A stretch of DNA of 64,000 nt from CmP2 sp052084925 (GCA_052084925.1 JBQDEV010000008.1:124001-188000), one strand, 5' to 3'. Shown: positions 35,151-43,723, counted from the first letter of the stretch. The notes: a model not told the origin generated them from the sequence alone. Program-made: numbers and translations.

Positions 35151-36446
35151 TCACCGACTCAGCCGCTCCCGCAGTGTGGCCTCCCGGTATTCGCGCCGAA
35201 ACCGACCCCGACGCTGCAGTTCCGGCACCAGCTGATCCACCACGTCCACCAGCGCCCCGGGCAGGGTGGGCGGCATCAGGTTGAAGCCATCGGCTGCCCC
35301 GGAATCCACCCAGTCCAGCATCGCGTCCGCTACCTGCTCCGGGGTGCCGATCAGCGTGGCATGACCCCCGCCGGCGGCCAGCAGCCCCAGTAGCTCGCGC
35401 ACCGTGGGCCGGGCCGTCTCGATCATCCGCAGCACGGTGGTGTAGCGCCCCACCGGCCCGGTGAATTCCTCCACGGGCGGCAACGGCGGCACCGGCGCAT
35501 CGAGCTCCCAGCCGGTGGCGTCCTGCCCCACGAAGAACGAGAGCTGCCGCAGCGATTCCTCCACCGGCAGCAGCGCGTCCAGCTCCGCCCGCCGGTGCCG
35601 GGCCCCCCGCTCGGTGGAGGCGACCTCAGTGACCAGTCCCGGCATCACGACGACGTCGTCCGCGCGCCGTCCCGCCGCGACCGCCCGCCGTCGCAGGTCC
35701 GCGCGGTAACTCCGACCGGCCTCCGCGTCCCAGGCCACCGCGTAGATCCCCTCGGCGAAGCGGGCCGCCAACTCGCGCCCGGGCTCGGAGGCCCCGGCCT
35801 GGAACAGCACCGGCCGTCCCTGCGGGGTGCGGGGTACGGTCAGCGGCCCGGCCACCTCGAAGAAGCGCCCGTGGTGGTCCACCGGGTGAATCCGTGCGGC
35901 ATCCAGGTAGGACCCGCCCCGATCCGCTAGCACGGCGTCGTCGTCCCAGGAGTCCCAGAGTTGCTGCAGCGCCACGATGAACTCCGCGGCGCGCTCGTAC
36001 CGCTCCGCCCGGTCGGGCAGCCGGTCCATTCCGTGGTTGCGGGCTTCGGCGTCCGTCATCGAAGTCACCACGTTCACGCCCATCCGGCCACTGGAGAGGT
36101 GGTCGAGGCTGGCCAGCATCCGGGCCGCGTGGAACGGCGTCCAGAACGTGGACGATACGGTGGCCACCAGCCCGATCCGCTCCGTGGCCCGCGCCACCGC
36201 GGCCAGAGTAGTCAGCGGTTCGAGGAAGCGCGCCGGCCCGCCCCCGGTGTTCAGCGCGTGTCCGTCGGCGAAGAAGAACGCGTCGAAACAGCCGCGCTCG
36301 GCAGTGCGGGCCAGGCCCTCCCAGTGCCGGATGTCGCCGATCTGCTCCACGGCAGAATCCGGGGCTCGCCAGGCAGCGGCGTGATGGCCGCAGGCGGTCG
36401 CAAAAAGGTTCAGATGGATTTCACGCTGAGCGCGCGCACGTGTCAT
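35151..36446 (-). CDS. LLM-class FMN-dependent monooxygenase (NtaA/DmoA family)
   Basis: A 431-residue bacterial luciferase-like flavin enzyme. LNLFATACGHHAAAW opens it. FADGHALNTG, ERIGLVATVSSTFWTPFHAARMLASLDHLS, GRMGVNVVTSMTDAEARNHG and PVLFQAGASEPGRELAA follow in the order seen in nitrilotriacetate monooxygenase A and dimethylsulfide monooxygenase. These use FMNH2 from a separate reductase to cleave C-N or C-S bonds. A TPP riboswitch lies immediately upstream, tying it to thiamine supply; pyrimidine or thiazole salvage is a guess. No reductase gene lies beside it. Confidence 0.87.
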   Translation of the reverse strand: MTRARAQREIHLNLFATACGHHAAAWRAPDSAVEQIGDIRHWEGLARTAERGCFDAFFFADGHALNTGGGPARFLEPLTTLAAVARATERIGLVATVSSTFWTPFHAARMLASLDHLSSGRMGVNVVTSMTDAEARNHGMDRLPDRAERYERAAEFIVALQQLWDSWDDDAVLADRGGSYLDAARIHPVDHHGRFFEVAGPLTVPRTPQGRPVLFQAGASEPGRELAARFAEGIYAVAWDAEAGRSYRADLRRRAVAAGRRADDVVVMPGLVTEVASTERGARHRRAELDALLPVEESLRQLSFFVGQDATGWELDAPVPPLPPVEEFTGPVGRYTTVLRMIETARPTVRELLGLLAAGGGHATLIGTPEQVADAMLDWVDSGAADGFNLMPPTLPGALVDVVDQLVPELQRRGRFRREYREATLRERLSR

Positions 36447-36451
36447 AGGTC

Positions 36452-36532
36452 GACATTCCCTTCGCCAGAATGACCTGGATCAGGTTCGACGGGTATAGTC
36501 TCAGCCGCCCTCTGCGGCACCCCGTGTCACTG
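36452..36532 (-). ncRNA. TPP riboswitch overlapping the ribosome site of the flavin monooxygenase
   Basis: On the minus strand the conserved parts are GGGGTGCC, GGCTGAGA, CCCGTCGAACCTGATCC and CTGGCGAAGGGA. The optional extra stem is absent, so the element is compact. Its last strand, GAAGGGA, lies about 10 bases before the ATG at 36446 and is the only Shine-Dalgarno candidate. Ligand binding would therefore hide the ribosome site directly, without a separate expression platform. Confidence 0.93.
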
Positions 36533-36565
36533 TGCCTCTGACCCTACTTCAGATGCGCGCGGACG

Positions 36566-36982
36566 TCAGCCCCGTTTCCCGGCGTCGTCGTACTGCTGCT
36601 GGGCGGCGAACACTAGGGGCAGTTCTGATTCGACGACGGCGATGAGCTGCGCCAGGGGTTCGGCGATCTTCGCGCCCAGGGGGGTGAGCCCGTAGTCGAC
36701 GTTCGGCGGGATAGTGCTGTGGACGGTGCGGGTGACCATGCCGTCGCGCTCGAGCTGTCCGAGAGTCTGGGAGAGCATCCGCTCGCTGACACCCTCGACC
36801 CGGCGCCGGATCTCGCCGAAGCGCAGGGGCTCATTCTGCCGCTTCAGGGCGACGATGATGAGCGAGCCCCAGCGGCCCGTGAGGTGCTGCAGGGCCGTGC
36901 GGGAGGTGCAGGCGCTCGAGAAGACATCGGCCTCAAAGGCCTCGCCTGCTTCTGCTGCTGATTCTTCTGCACCGGATGACAT
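36566..36982 (-). CDS. HxlR family redox-type regulator, QorR-like
   Basis: A 138-residue winged-helix regulator. LTGRWGSLIIVALKRQNEPLRFGEIRRRV, SERMLSQTLGQLERDGMV and DYGLTPLGAKIAEPL are the HxlR layout. The only cysteine is C25, just before the DNA-binding domain, as in the thiol sensors QorR, YodB and HypR. It is divergent from a qorB-like quinone oxidoreductase, the same pairing as ytfH/ytfG in enterobacteria. The 130-base spacer holds two palindromes. The ligand is presumably quinone or electrophile stress. Confidence 0.88.
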   Translation of the reverse strand: MSSGAEESAAEAGEAFEADVFSSACTSRTALQHLTGRWGSLIIVALKRQNEPLRFGEIRRRVEGVSERMLSQTLGQLERDGMVTRTVHSTIPPNVDYGLTPLGAKIAEPLAQLIAVVESELPLVFAAQQQYDDAGKRG

Positions 36983-37001
36983 ACCCTCAATCTACCTCAT
37001 C

Positions 37002-37013
37002 GTTAGTACTAAC
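37002..37013. promoter_or_regulatory. Palindromic operator candidate 1 (qorR/qorB spacer)
   Basis: GTTAGTACTAAC is a perfect 12-base palindrome starting 19 bases upstream of the HxlR gene. It is followed at 37011-37022 by the near-palindrome AACTATTTAGTT. HxlR-type sensors bind dyads with GTA/TAC or AGT/ACT cores, so this is a likely autoregulatory site. Confidence 0.55.
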
Positions 37014-37023
37014 TATTTAGTTG

Positions 37024-37042
37024 CGCTTACTTTTGGTAAGCG
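37024..37042. promoter_or_regulatory. Palindromic operator candidate 2 (qorR/qorB spacer)
   Basis: CGCTTAC and GTAAGCG form a perfect 7-base dyad around a 5-base TTTTG centre, 70 bases before the qorB-like ATG. Together with the palindrome at 37002 it gives one site for each divergent promoter. The binding protein is inferred to be the adjacent HxlR regulator. Confidence 0.55.
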
Positions 37043-37112
37043 TTAGGCTTTGGGCATCGACCATTGATCTGATTCCGATCGACGACTGAACGACTACCGA
37101 AAGAGGACCATT

Positions 37113-37961
37113 ATGCGTATTGCTGCCACCGGAGCCACCGGCCACCTGGGTGCACTCATCATCGACTCGCTGCTGCAGCGCGGCGTGGCCGCCAGCGACC
37201 TCGTCGCCGTCGTCCGCAACGAAGCCAAGGCCGCAGACCTGGCCGCCCAGGGCATCCAGCTGGGAGTGGCCTCCTACGAGGACGAGTCCGCACTGGCCTC
37301 CGCACTGCAGGGCGTGGAGCGCCTCGTGCTGGTCTCGGGCAGCGAAGTGGGTCAGCGCTTGGCGCAGCACACCAACATCATCAACGCCGCGAAGACCGCT
37401 GGCGTGCAGTTCATCGCGTACACCAGCCTGCTGAACCTGGACACCTCGGAGCTGGGCCTGGCGCCTGAGCACGCCGGCACCGAGAAGCTGCTGGCCGAAA
37501 GCGGCATCGCCCACGCGTCACTGCGCAATGGCTGGTACTGGGAGAACTACGGTGCGGGCCTGGACTCGGGCAAGGCCGCCGGAAAGTTCTTCGGTGCGGC
37601 CGGGGAAGCCCGGGTCTCCGGCGCGGCGCGTCGTGACTACGCCGAGGCCGCCGCCGTTGTCGTCACCGGCGAGAACCACGAGGACAAGGTGTACGAGCTG
37701 GCCGGTGCGCCCGCGCTGACCTACCCGGAGATTGCTGCCGCGATCGGCGAGGTGCTGGGCACCGACGTGGTCTACGAGAATCAGACCGTGGCCGAGTACA
37801 CCACGACCCTCGAGGGCTTCGGCATGCCGGCGGAGATGGCCGGGATGTTCGCGGGGATGGACCCGCTCATCGAACAGGGTGCGCTGTACTCCGAGAGCAC
37901 GGACCTGCAGGACCTCATCGGTCGGCCGTCGACCTCTGCCGCGGAGGCGCTCAAGGGCTGA
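37113..37961 (+). CDS. qorB: NAD(P)H-binding quinone oxidoreductase, QorB-like
   Basis: A 282-residue atypical SDR of the NmrA/QorB group. The cofactor loop is ATGATGHLG near residue 6. LVLVSGSEVGQRLAQHTNIINAAK, FIAYTSLLNLDTSELGLA and LRNGWYWENY correspond closely to Escherichia coli QorB (YtfG). The family reduces quinones with NADPH. The ATG at 37113 follows a GAAAGAGGA ribosome site. The divergent HxlR gene and the palindromes between them imply redox-controlled expression. Confidence 0.92.
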   Translation: MRIAATGATGHLGALIIDSLLQRGVAASDLVAVVRNEAKAADLAAQGIQLGVASYEDESALASALQGVERLVLVSGSEVGQRLAQHTNIINAAKTAGVQFIAYTSLLNLDTSELGLAPEHAGTEKLLAESGIAHASLRNGWYWENYGAGLDSGKAAGKFFGAAGEARVSGAARRDYAEAAAVVVTGENHEDKVYELAGAPALTYPEIAAAIGEVLGTDVVYENQTVAEYTTTLEGFGMPAEMAGMFAGMDPLIEQGALYSESTDLQDLIGRPSTSAAEALKG

Positions 37962-38087
37962 AAGGCTGCTGCTGCACTGAGCTGAACTGAGCTGATTCAC
38001 GCCGGATCGTGGGGATCGGCGGTGCGGTTATCCACAGGAATCCGCGCCGTCGATCCTCTTTGTCGTGGACTCGGACATGCTGAAAAG

Positions 38088-39134
38088 ATGCCTCCGCCAC
38101 CGTCAAATTCAGTACAGCCACCGAGCGTGCTTCGTTACGCCAAGACGGCCGCACGCCAGCGCGATCAGCGACGCCTCGCCCGTGAAGCTCAGGCTGGACG
38201 GATGCTTCGCCTGCATCGTGGAATCTATGTGTCCCCCGAGGACTGGTATCCCGCCCCGCCCTGGGAGAAACACCGTATGGCCGCGGTCTCGTTCGCGTTG
38301 AGCCGTCGTACTCCGGTGGTTTTCTGCGGTCACACCGCCCTGGATCTGCTCGGCATCCCCGTCATTCCCGCACCCACCACACTGCTCGCCCGAGCGTCGA
38401 CTAAAGGAAGTGCCCGGGAAATCGGTGTTCAGCTCCTCCAGCAGCGTGCGCCCCTTGACCCCCTTGTCCTGCCTCCGGTGCACCTACACTCGAATTTTCT
38501 CGGACGAGGAAATGGCTTGGTGGGCGCTCAACGCGTTCAGGTGAATCTTGCGGGCCATCGTTACGTCGGCTCTGTACTGGTAGATCCACTGGTTGTTGGT
38601 GTCGCAGCTGAAGCATCTCGAGTATCAGCTCCGCTGAGCCGAACATTGCCCATCGTGGACGCCTATATGCGCCAAACCGGGTACAGCCCCGAGACTGCTC
38701 CCCGTGTGATCGTTGATCTCCTGGGCGAGCACTCTGCTGCATTTGAGCGTCTGCGACGTGTGTGGCGCCTAGCGGAACCGCTAGCCGAGTCACCGGGTGA
38801 ATCGCTGAGCAGGGCACTTTTCCTCGAGCTCGGATTTGAGATGCCGCAGTGCCAATGGGAGGTTCTGGACCAGAACGGTTTCCCTGTGGGACGCGTGGAT
38901 TTCTGGTGGCCGCGGGCGAGAATCGCCGGCGAGTTCGATGGGCGAATCAAATATCAGGAGGCGGATATGCTCCGCGGACGGCAAGCTGCCGAGGTGGTGA
39001 TGCGGGAGAAGGCCCGAGAAGCGGAGATCCGACTCCACGTAGCGAATCTCGTGCGCTGGACCTGGTCCGACTTGAACGATCCGGCTCGATTCGCACGAAT
39101 TCTCACTCACCATGGTGTGCCGCGAGTCCGGTGA
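38088..39134 (+). CDS. Orphan AbiEi-antitoxin-like N-terminus with nuclease-fold C-terminus
   Basis: A 348-residue protein. The N-terminal ~60 residues (RLAREAQAGRMLRLHRGIYVS) resemble the winged-helix domain of type IV antitoxin AbiEi. The middle is poorly conserved. Near the C-terminus VDFWWPRARIAGEFDGRIKY gives a D...E...K pattern of the DUF559/Vsr-like PD-(D/E)XK fold. Similar proteins are scattered through actinobacteria without assigned function. No AbiEii-type toxin lies beside it, so it should not be read as a complete toxin-antitoxin pair. The ATG at 38088 lies after a GAAAAG; a start at 38022 would add 22 residues. Confidence 0.72.
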   Translation: MPPPPSNSVQPPSVLRYAKTAARQRDQRRLAREAQAGRMLRLHRGIYVSPEDWYPAPPWEKHRMAAVSFALSRRTPVVFCGHTALDLLGIPVIPAPTTLLARASTKGSAREIGVQLLQQRAPLDPLVLPPVHLHSNFLGRGNGLVGAQRVQVNLAGHRYVGSVLVDPLVVGVAAEASRVSAPLSRTLPIVDAYMRQTGYSPETAPRVIVDLLGEHSAAFERLRRVWRLAEPLAESPGESLSRALFLELGFEMPQCQWEVLDQNGFPVGRVDFWWPRARIAGEFDGRIKYQEADMLRGRQAAEVVMREKAREAEIRLHVANLVRWTWSDLNDPARFARILTHHGVPRVR

Positions 39135-39159
39135 GCGTCGACTTCCGGGCCTGAAAGTC

Positions 39160-39226
39160 AGATTCATAACTGAACAGACAAAAACCGCTCATTTTTCGGC
39201 ACTTTTGTCTGCTCAGTCATGAATCT
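39160..39226 (-). terminator. Long inverted repeat downstream of cca
   Basis: Two 24-base arms (39160-39183 and 39203-39226) match at 22 positions around a 19-base centre. In minus-strand RNA both mismatches become G-U pairs, giving a continuous 24-base-pair stem. On that strand it lies 25 bases past the cca stop, so a transcription terminator for cca is likely. It is also the end of the convergent AbiEi-like gene. There is no long U-tract. Confidence 0.65.
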
Positions 39227-39250
39227 CAGCTGGGGAGGGTTAAGAACAGG

Positions 39251-40729
39251 TCAGTCGGAGGGTGAGGACTCTGGCTGCTCTGCCCACCAGCGCAGTATCT
39301 CGGCTTTGGCGGTCTCTTCATCGTGCGGGCCGTCATCCAGGCGCCACTCGAGCAGGTGCTTGTAGGCCCGGCCCACTAACGGCCCGGATGAGATCCCGAG
39401 CAAGGCCATCACCTGGGTGCCGTCGAGGTCGGGCCGAATCGCGTCCAGCTCCTCGCGCTCCAGCAGCTCCGCAATCCGCTGCTCCAGGTCGTCGTAGGCG
39501 TGCGCCAACCGCTCGGCCTTGCGCCGGTTCCGTGTGGTCACGTCGGAGCGCGTCAGCGCGTTCAGCCGCGGCAGCTGGTCCCCGGCGTCGGTCACGTAGC
39601 GGCGCACGGCCGAATCCGACCAGCCGGCGTCACCGTAGCCGTAGAACCGCATGTGCAGCTCCACCAGGGTGGCCACGGCCTTGATGGTGTCGTTGTCGAA
39701 TTTCAGCGCCCGCATGCGCTTGCGCACCAGTTTCGCCCCCACGACGTCGTGATGCCGGAAACTCACCGCACCCGTGCGTTCGAACCGCCGGGTCGCCGGC
39801 TTGCCGACGTCGTGCATCAGCGCCGCGAAACGCAACACGAAATCCGGGGCGTCCACGTAGTCAGCCTCGTGATCCATCGCCTGTTCCAGCACCGTCAGCG
39901 AGTGGTTGTACACGTCCTTGTGGCGGTGGTGTTCATCGGTCTCCAGTTGCAACGCGGGCACTTCGGGCAGCACCTGATCGGCTAGCCCGGTGCTCACCAG
40001 CAGGTCGATCCCCGCCCGTGGTTTCCCCGCCACGATGAGCTTCACGAGCTCTTCGCGCACCCGTTCCGCCGAGATGATCGTGATCCGCTGGGACATCTCC
40101 GTCATCGCCGACACCACGGCGTCATCCACTGCGAAGCCGAGCTGCGCGGCGAAACGAGCCGCCCGCATCATCCGCAGCGGGTCGTCGGAGAACGAGTCTT
40201 CCGGCGTCCCGGGGGTGCGCAGCACCCCGCCGGCCAGGTCCCGCATCCCCCCGAACGGATCCACCAGCTCCAGATCAGGAAGCCGGAGCGCCATCGCGTT
40301 CACGGTGAAATCGCGCCGGAACAGGTCCTCGTTCAGCTCGGTACCGAACGCCACCACGGGTTTGCGCGAATCCGGATCGTACTGCTCCGCACGGTAGGTG
40401 GTGACCTCCAGCTGCCAGGGACCCTTCTTGAACCCAATGGTGCCGAACCGGGCGCCGATATCCCACACCGCATCGGCCCAGTCGGCCACCACCTGCTGTG
40501 TCTGCTCCGGCAGCGCGTCGGTGGTGAAGTCCAGATCGACCACACCCCGGCCCAGGAACAGGTCGCGCACCGGCCCGCCCACCAGCGAGAGTTCGTGTCC
40601 GGCGGCCGCGAACAGCGCGCCGAGTTCGAGGGCGACATCGGGCAGCACGGCGTCGTCGGGAAAGCCGGTCGGCAGGCTCGCCGAGGGGGCGCGTTCGGGC
40701 GCGACGGAGTCAGCATGGGGTTCAGTCAT
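39251..40729 (-). CDS. cca: CCA tRNA nucleotidyltransferase
   Basis: A 492-residue class II enzyme that adds or repairs the 3' CCA of tRNAs. LVGGPVRDLFLGRGVVDLDFTTDA holds the catalytic DxD. RRDFTVNAMALRL and DDPLRMMRAARFAAQLGF are nucleotide-recognition motifs, and an HD domain follows (RFAALMHDVGKP). The actinobacterial form with fused HD domain is about this length. The ATG at 40729 is chosen; an in-frame start at 40906 would run over the divergent NUDIX gene. A divergent spacer of 82 bases separates them. Confidence 0.94.
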   Translation of the reverse strand: MTEPHADSVAPERAPSASLPTGFPDDAVLPDVALELGALFAAAGHELSLVGGPVRDLFLGRGVVDLDFTTDALPEQTQQVVADWADAVWDIGARFGTIGFKKGPWQLEVTTYRAEQYDPDSRKPVVAFGTELNEDLFRRDFTVNAMALRLPDLELVDPFGGMRDLAGGVLRTPGTPEDSFSDDPLRMMRAARFAAQLGFAVDDAVVSAMTEMSQRITIISAERVREELVKLIVAGKPRAGIDLLVSTGLADQVLPEVPALQLETDEHHRHKDVYNHSLTVLEQAMDHEADYVDAPDFVLRFAALMHDVGKPATRRFERTGAVSFRHHDVVGAKLVRKRMRALKFDNDTIKAVATLVELHMRFYGYGDAGWSDSAVRRYVTDAGDQLPRLNALTRSDVTTRNRRKAERLAHAYDDLEQRIAELLEREELDAIRPDLDGTQVMALLGISSGPLVGRAYKHLLEWRLDDGPHDEETAKAEILRWWAEQPESSPSD

Positions 40730-40811
40730 GATGTCTTTAAGGGTGCCATACCCGAGGCCCGCGACCGCACGATGAGATGCGTTCTGTCTGTCTCCCGATA
40801 GAGTGGAAGGT

Positions 40812-41840
40812 ATGTCCCAGGACCGACACGGCGATCGAGTGACGCCGCTGACCCCGTCAGCGGCGCGGCGCTCTGCGCGTGCTCGGGGTTCCCGGGACTC
40901 CGACACCGGCTCCGGTTACCGTGCCCGATTCGCCTCCGCCTCCTCGCGCCGTGTCAGCGCTGTCGACGCGAACGGGGCCCTGGCCCTGCCCACGGTGGAG
41001 GAAGTCTCCGCGGGCGGCATGGTGGTCCGCGAGGTCGAGGGCCGGCACCAGGTCGCCATCATCGCCCGCTACAACCGGGGCGGCCGCCTCGAATGGGTGC
41101 TGCCCAAGGGTCACCCCGAGGGTCAGGAGGAGCACCACGAAGCTGCTGTGCGCGAGGTGGAGGAGGAAACCGGCATCGCTGGCACCGTGCTCACCACCCT
41201 CGGCAGCATCGACTACTGGTTCACCGTGCCCTCGCACCGCGTGCACAAGACCGTGCACCACTACCTGCTGCGCGCCACCGGCGGCGAGCTGACCATCGAG
41301 AACGACCCCGACCAGGAAGCGGTCGACGTCGCCTGGGTGGAGCTGGATCGCCTCGCCTCCCGCCTGACGTTCCTCAACGAGCGCCGCATCGTGGAGGCCG
41401 CCCGCGAGCTGATGCACGAGTTCTTCGACACCCCGCGCCTCACCGTGCGCCGCAGCTACACCACCCGCCGGATCACCGGGCTCGCCCAGCAGATCCAGCC
41501 CGGCGAACGCCCAGTCCCCACCATCCTGCGCACTGTGCGCCGCGTGCCGAAACCCTCCGACCTCTCCGCGGACCGCAGCACCCAGCCGACTCCTACCCCA
41601 GCCCCCTCCGCCGGACGCGTCCCCAGCCCGGCCGACCTCGCCCGCCTCACGCAGCGTGGCCAAGCGTCCCGGCCCACCGGGTCCACCGGATCGAGTGGCG
41701 CGTCCGATTCCACGCAAAGACCCACGACGACGAACGACGACGGCGCCCGACAAGCCCCCGCCACCGATCCCGCGCCCACGCCACGGCCGAAGCCGGGGCC
41801 ACCCAAACCTGGACCTCACCTGGGGAGAAACACTCCGTGA
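40812..41840 (+). CDS. NUDIX hydrolase
   Basis: A 342-residue protein. An Arg/Ser-rich tail of about 65 residues precedes the NUDIX domain, whose box runs from G100 to I122 (GHPEGQEEHHEAAVREVEEE then TGI). A Pro/Thr-rich tail of about 110 residues ends it. NUDIX enzymes cleave nucleoside diphosphates linked to another group; the substrate is unknown. A NUDIX gene between cca and murJ is a common arrangement in actinobacteria. The stop overlaps the murJ GTG (GTGA). Confidence 0.9.
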   Translation: MSQDRHGDRVTPLTPSAARRSARARGSRDSDTGSGYRARFASASSRRVSAVDANGALALPTVEEVSAGGMVVREVEGRHQVAIIARYNRGGRLEWVLPKGHPEGQEEHHEAAVREVEEETGIAGTVLTTLGSIDYWFTVPSHRVHKTVHHYLLRATGGELTIENDPDQEAVDVAWVELDRLASRLTFLNERRIVEAARELMHEFFDTPRLTVRRSYTTRRITGLAQQIQPGERPVPTILRTVRRVPKPSDLSADRSTQPTPTPAPSAGRVPSPADLARLTQRGQASRPTGSTGSSGASDSTQRPTTTNDDGARQAPATDPAPTPRPKPGPPKPGPHLGRNTP

Positions 41841-43642
41841 GCACCACCCCTCCCACCGGCGACGCCGCCGGCGCAACCCACGGCGCCCGCGACCCGCTCG
41901 ACACCACCGGCGCCCCCGAGACCGACGCGCCTGAACCGCCCGAACCACCCGAGGACGCCTCCCGCAACCCCCAGGCCGCCGCCCGTGCCTCCGCCATCAT
42001 GGCCGCGGGCACCCTCATCTCCCGCGTGCTGGGCTTCATCCGCACCTCGCTGCTGGCTGTCGCCATCGGCTCGACCGCGCTGGTCGCCGACGTCTTCGAA
42101 TCGGCCAACACCATCCCGAACATCATCTACATGCTGCTCGCCGGCGGCGTGTTCAACGTGGTGCTGGTCCCGCAGCTCATCAAGGCCGCGCGCGCCCCGG
42201 ATCGTGGCTCCGACTACACGTCCCGACTGATCACCCTCGCGATCATCATCATGGCGGCGTTCACCATCGCCATCACCGCGTGCGCCTACCCGATCATGTC
42301 CGCGCTCACCCTCAACTGGTCCGAACCCAAACTGGCCCTGGCCACTGCGTTCGCTCTGTGGACCCTGCCCCAAATCTTCTTCTACGGCCTCTACGCGATC
42401 ATCGGTCAGGTCCTCAACGCCCATGGCCGTTTCGGCGCCTACATGTGGGCCCCGGTCGCCAACAACGCCGTGGCTATCATCGTCATCGGGGTCTACCTGC
42501 TGATGTTCGGCCACTACACGGGCATCGACGGCCCCGAACAGCTCGCAGAATGGACGACGACGCACACCCTGGTTCTGGCGGGCGGTCACACCCTGGGCAT
42601 CGTGGTCCAGGCGCTGGTGCTGTTCTGGCCCCTCAAGCGACTCGGACTCGGGCTGCGGCTGAAGTTCGGCTGGAAGGGCATGGGGCTGCGCACCACCGGC
42701 CGGCTCGCCGCCTTCACGCTGGTCACCATGGTGGTGGGGAACTTGGGAAACCTCATCGGCGCCCGCCTCGTCACCGGTGCCACGGAGGCCCGCTCCCTCG
42801 TCGGGCAGTCAGCGGAGGCCAGCGCCGCCGTCCCGGGCCTCTACGCCCTCAACGTCACCCAGCTGATCACCGTACTGCCACATTCGGTCTTCGTACTCTC
42901 CATCGCCACCGTCCTGTTCAACCAGCTGGCCCGCTCCATGCATGAGAGACGCATCGACGAGGCCCGCGAGACCACCGGCCGCGGGCTGCGGATCTTCGCG
43001 GTGCCCATGATGTTCGCCATGGTCGTGATGATCGTGCTCGCCGGGCCACTGGGCCGCATCTTCGCCGGCTCCTCGGAGACCGCCGCCATCTCCGCGGCCG
43101 CCATCGGACAGCTGCTGGTCCTGCTCGCCCTGGGGATGCCCTTTCGCTCCGCGCACTTCTATCTGCTGCGCGTCTTCTACGCCGCCGAGAACGCGTTCAT
43201 CCCCATGATCGTCCAGGTCTCGGCGGCCGTTGTCACCCTCGCGCTGGCCTACGGGATCGCACCCTTCATTCCGAACACGTCCATGGCGTACCTGTTGGCG
43301 CTGACCTACACGGTGGTCCACGTGCTGCAGTTCCTGGTCTGCCACCTGCTGGTCCGCCGCACCTACGGCGACTACGGCTCCTCCGACGTGTTCGCCACCT
43401 ACCTGCGCACCGGCTACGCGGCCGTGCTCTCCGGCCTCGCCGGTGCGGGCGTGCTGTGGCTGCTCGGCGGCTTCTCCACCGGTTTCGCCTGGCAGTCCAT
43501 CATCACCGCGCTCATCAGCTGTGCGGCCGTCGGCATCGTCATGCTCGGGGTGTACCTGGTCGCCTGCCGCTGGCTGCGCATCCGCGAGGTCGAGCAGTTC
43601 CTGGCACCGCTGCTCTCCCGGCTGTCCGGCCGCCGCTCCTGA
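41837..43642 (+). CDS. murJ: Lipid II flippase MurJ
   Basis: A 601-residue polytopic protein with about 14 helices, moving lipid II across the membrane for peptidoglycan synthesis. The conserved core ASAIMAAGTLISRVLGFIRT, ADVFESANTIPNIIYMLLAGGVFNVVLVPQL and FYAAENAFIPM is clear. The first 50 residues are Pro/Asp-rich and cytosolic. The GTG at 41837 follows a GGGGAG site nine bases upstream and overlaps the NUDIX stop. The same frame is open back to 41093 but that is antisense-like shadow. Unlike mycobacterial MviN, there is no fused pseudokinase; it is the next gene. Confidence 0.95.
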   Translation: MSTTPPTGDAAGATHGARDPLDTTGAPETDAPEPPEPPEDASRNPQAAARASAIMAAGTLISRVLGFIRTSLLAVAIGSTALVADVFESANTIPNIIYMLLAGGVFNVVLVPQLIKAARAPDRGSDYTSRLITLAIIIMAAFTIAITACAYPIMSALTLNWSEPKLALATAFALWTLPQIFFYGLYAIIGQVLNAHGRFGAYMWAPVANNAVAIIVIGVYLLMFGHYTGIDGPEQLAEWTTTHTLVLAGGHTLGIVVQALVLFWPLKRLGLGLRLKFGWKGMGLRTTGRLAAFTLVTMVVGNLGNLIGARLVTGATEARSLVGQSAEASAAVPGLYALNVTQLITVLPHSVFVLSIATVLFNQLARSMHERRIDEARETTGRGLRIFAVPMMFAMVVMIVLAGPLGRIFAGSSETAAISAAAIGQLLVLLALGMPFRSAHFYLLRVFYAAENAFIPMIVQVSAAVVTLALAYGIAPFIPNTSMAYLLALTYTVVHVLQFLVCHLLVRRTYGDYGSSDVFATYLRTGYAAVLSGLAGAGVLWLLGGFSTGFAWQSIITALISCAAVGIVMLGVYLVACRWLRIREVEQFLAPLLSRLSGRRS

Positions 43643-43717
43643 CTCCCAGCTGCAGGACAATCCACAGAACCCTCCACCACGCCCGGTGATTCTTGCTCTG
43701 ACTCGCAACTTGCCGTC

Positions 43718-43723
43718 TAGGAT
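43718..43723 (+). promoter_or_regulatory. Possible -10 upstream of the pseudokinase-like gene
   Basis: TAGGAT at 43718-43723 lies 19 bases after TTGCTC (43693-43698), a loose promoter in the 138-base spacer after murJ. The downstream GTG at 43781 leaves a leader of about 50 bases with a GGGAGG ribosome site. It would let the pseudokinase-like gene be transcribed apart from murJ. Confidence 0.35.

Noticed and set aside
33155..35284. 709-codon open frame on the plus strand
   Set aside because: It lies antisense to fhs and the DedA-like gene, is rich in His/Gly/Arg and has no family motif; a high-G+C shadow frame.
38088..39134. Complete type IV toxin-antitoxin system
   Set aside because: Only the AbiEi-like domain is present; the flanking genes are qorB and cca, with no AbiEii nucleotidyltransferase-type toxin.
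41093..43642. NUDIX-MurJ fusion suggested by a long open frame
   Set aside because: The first 248 codons are the NUDIX gene read in the wrong frame; murJ has its own GTG and ribosome site at 41837.
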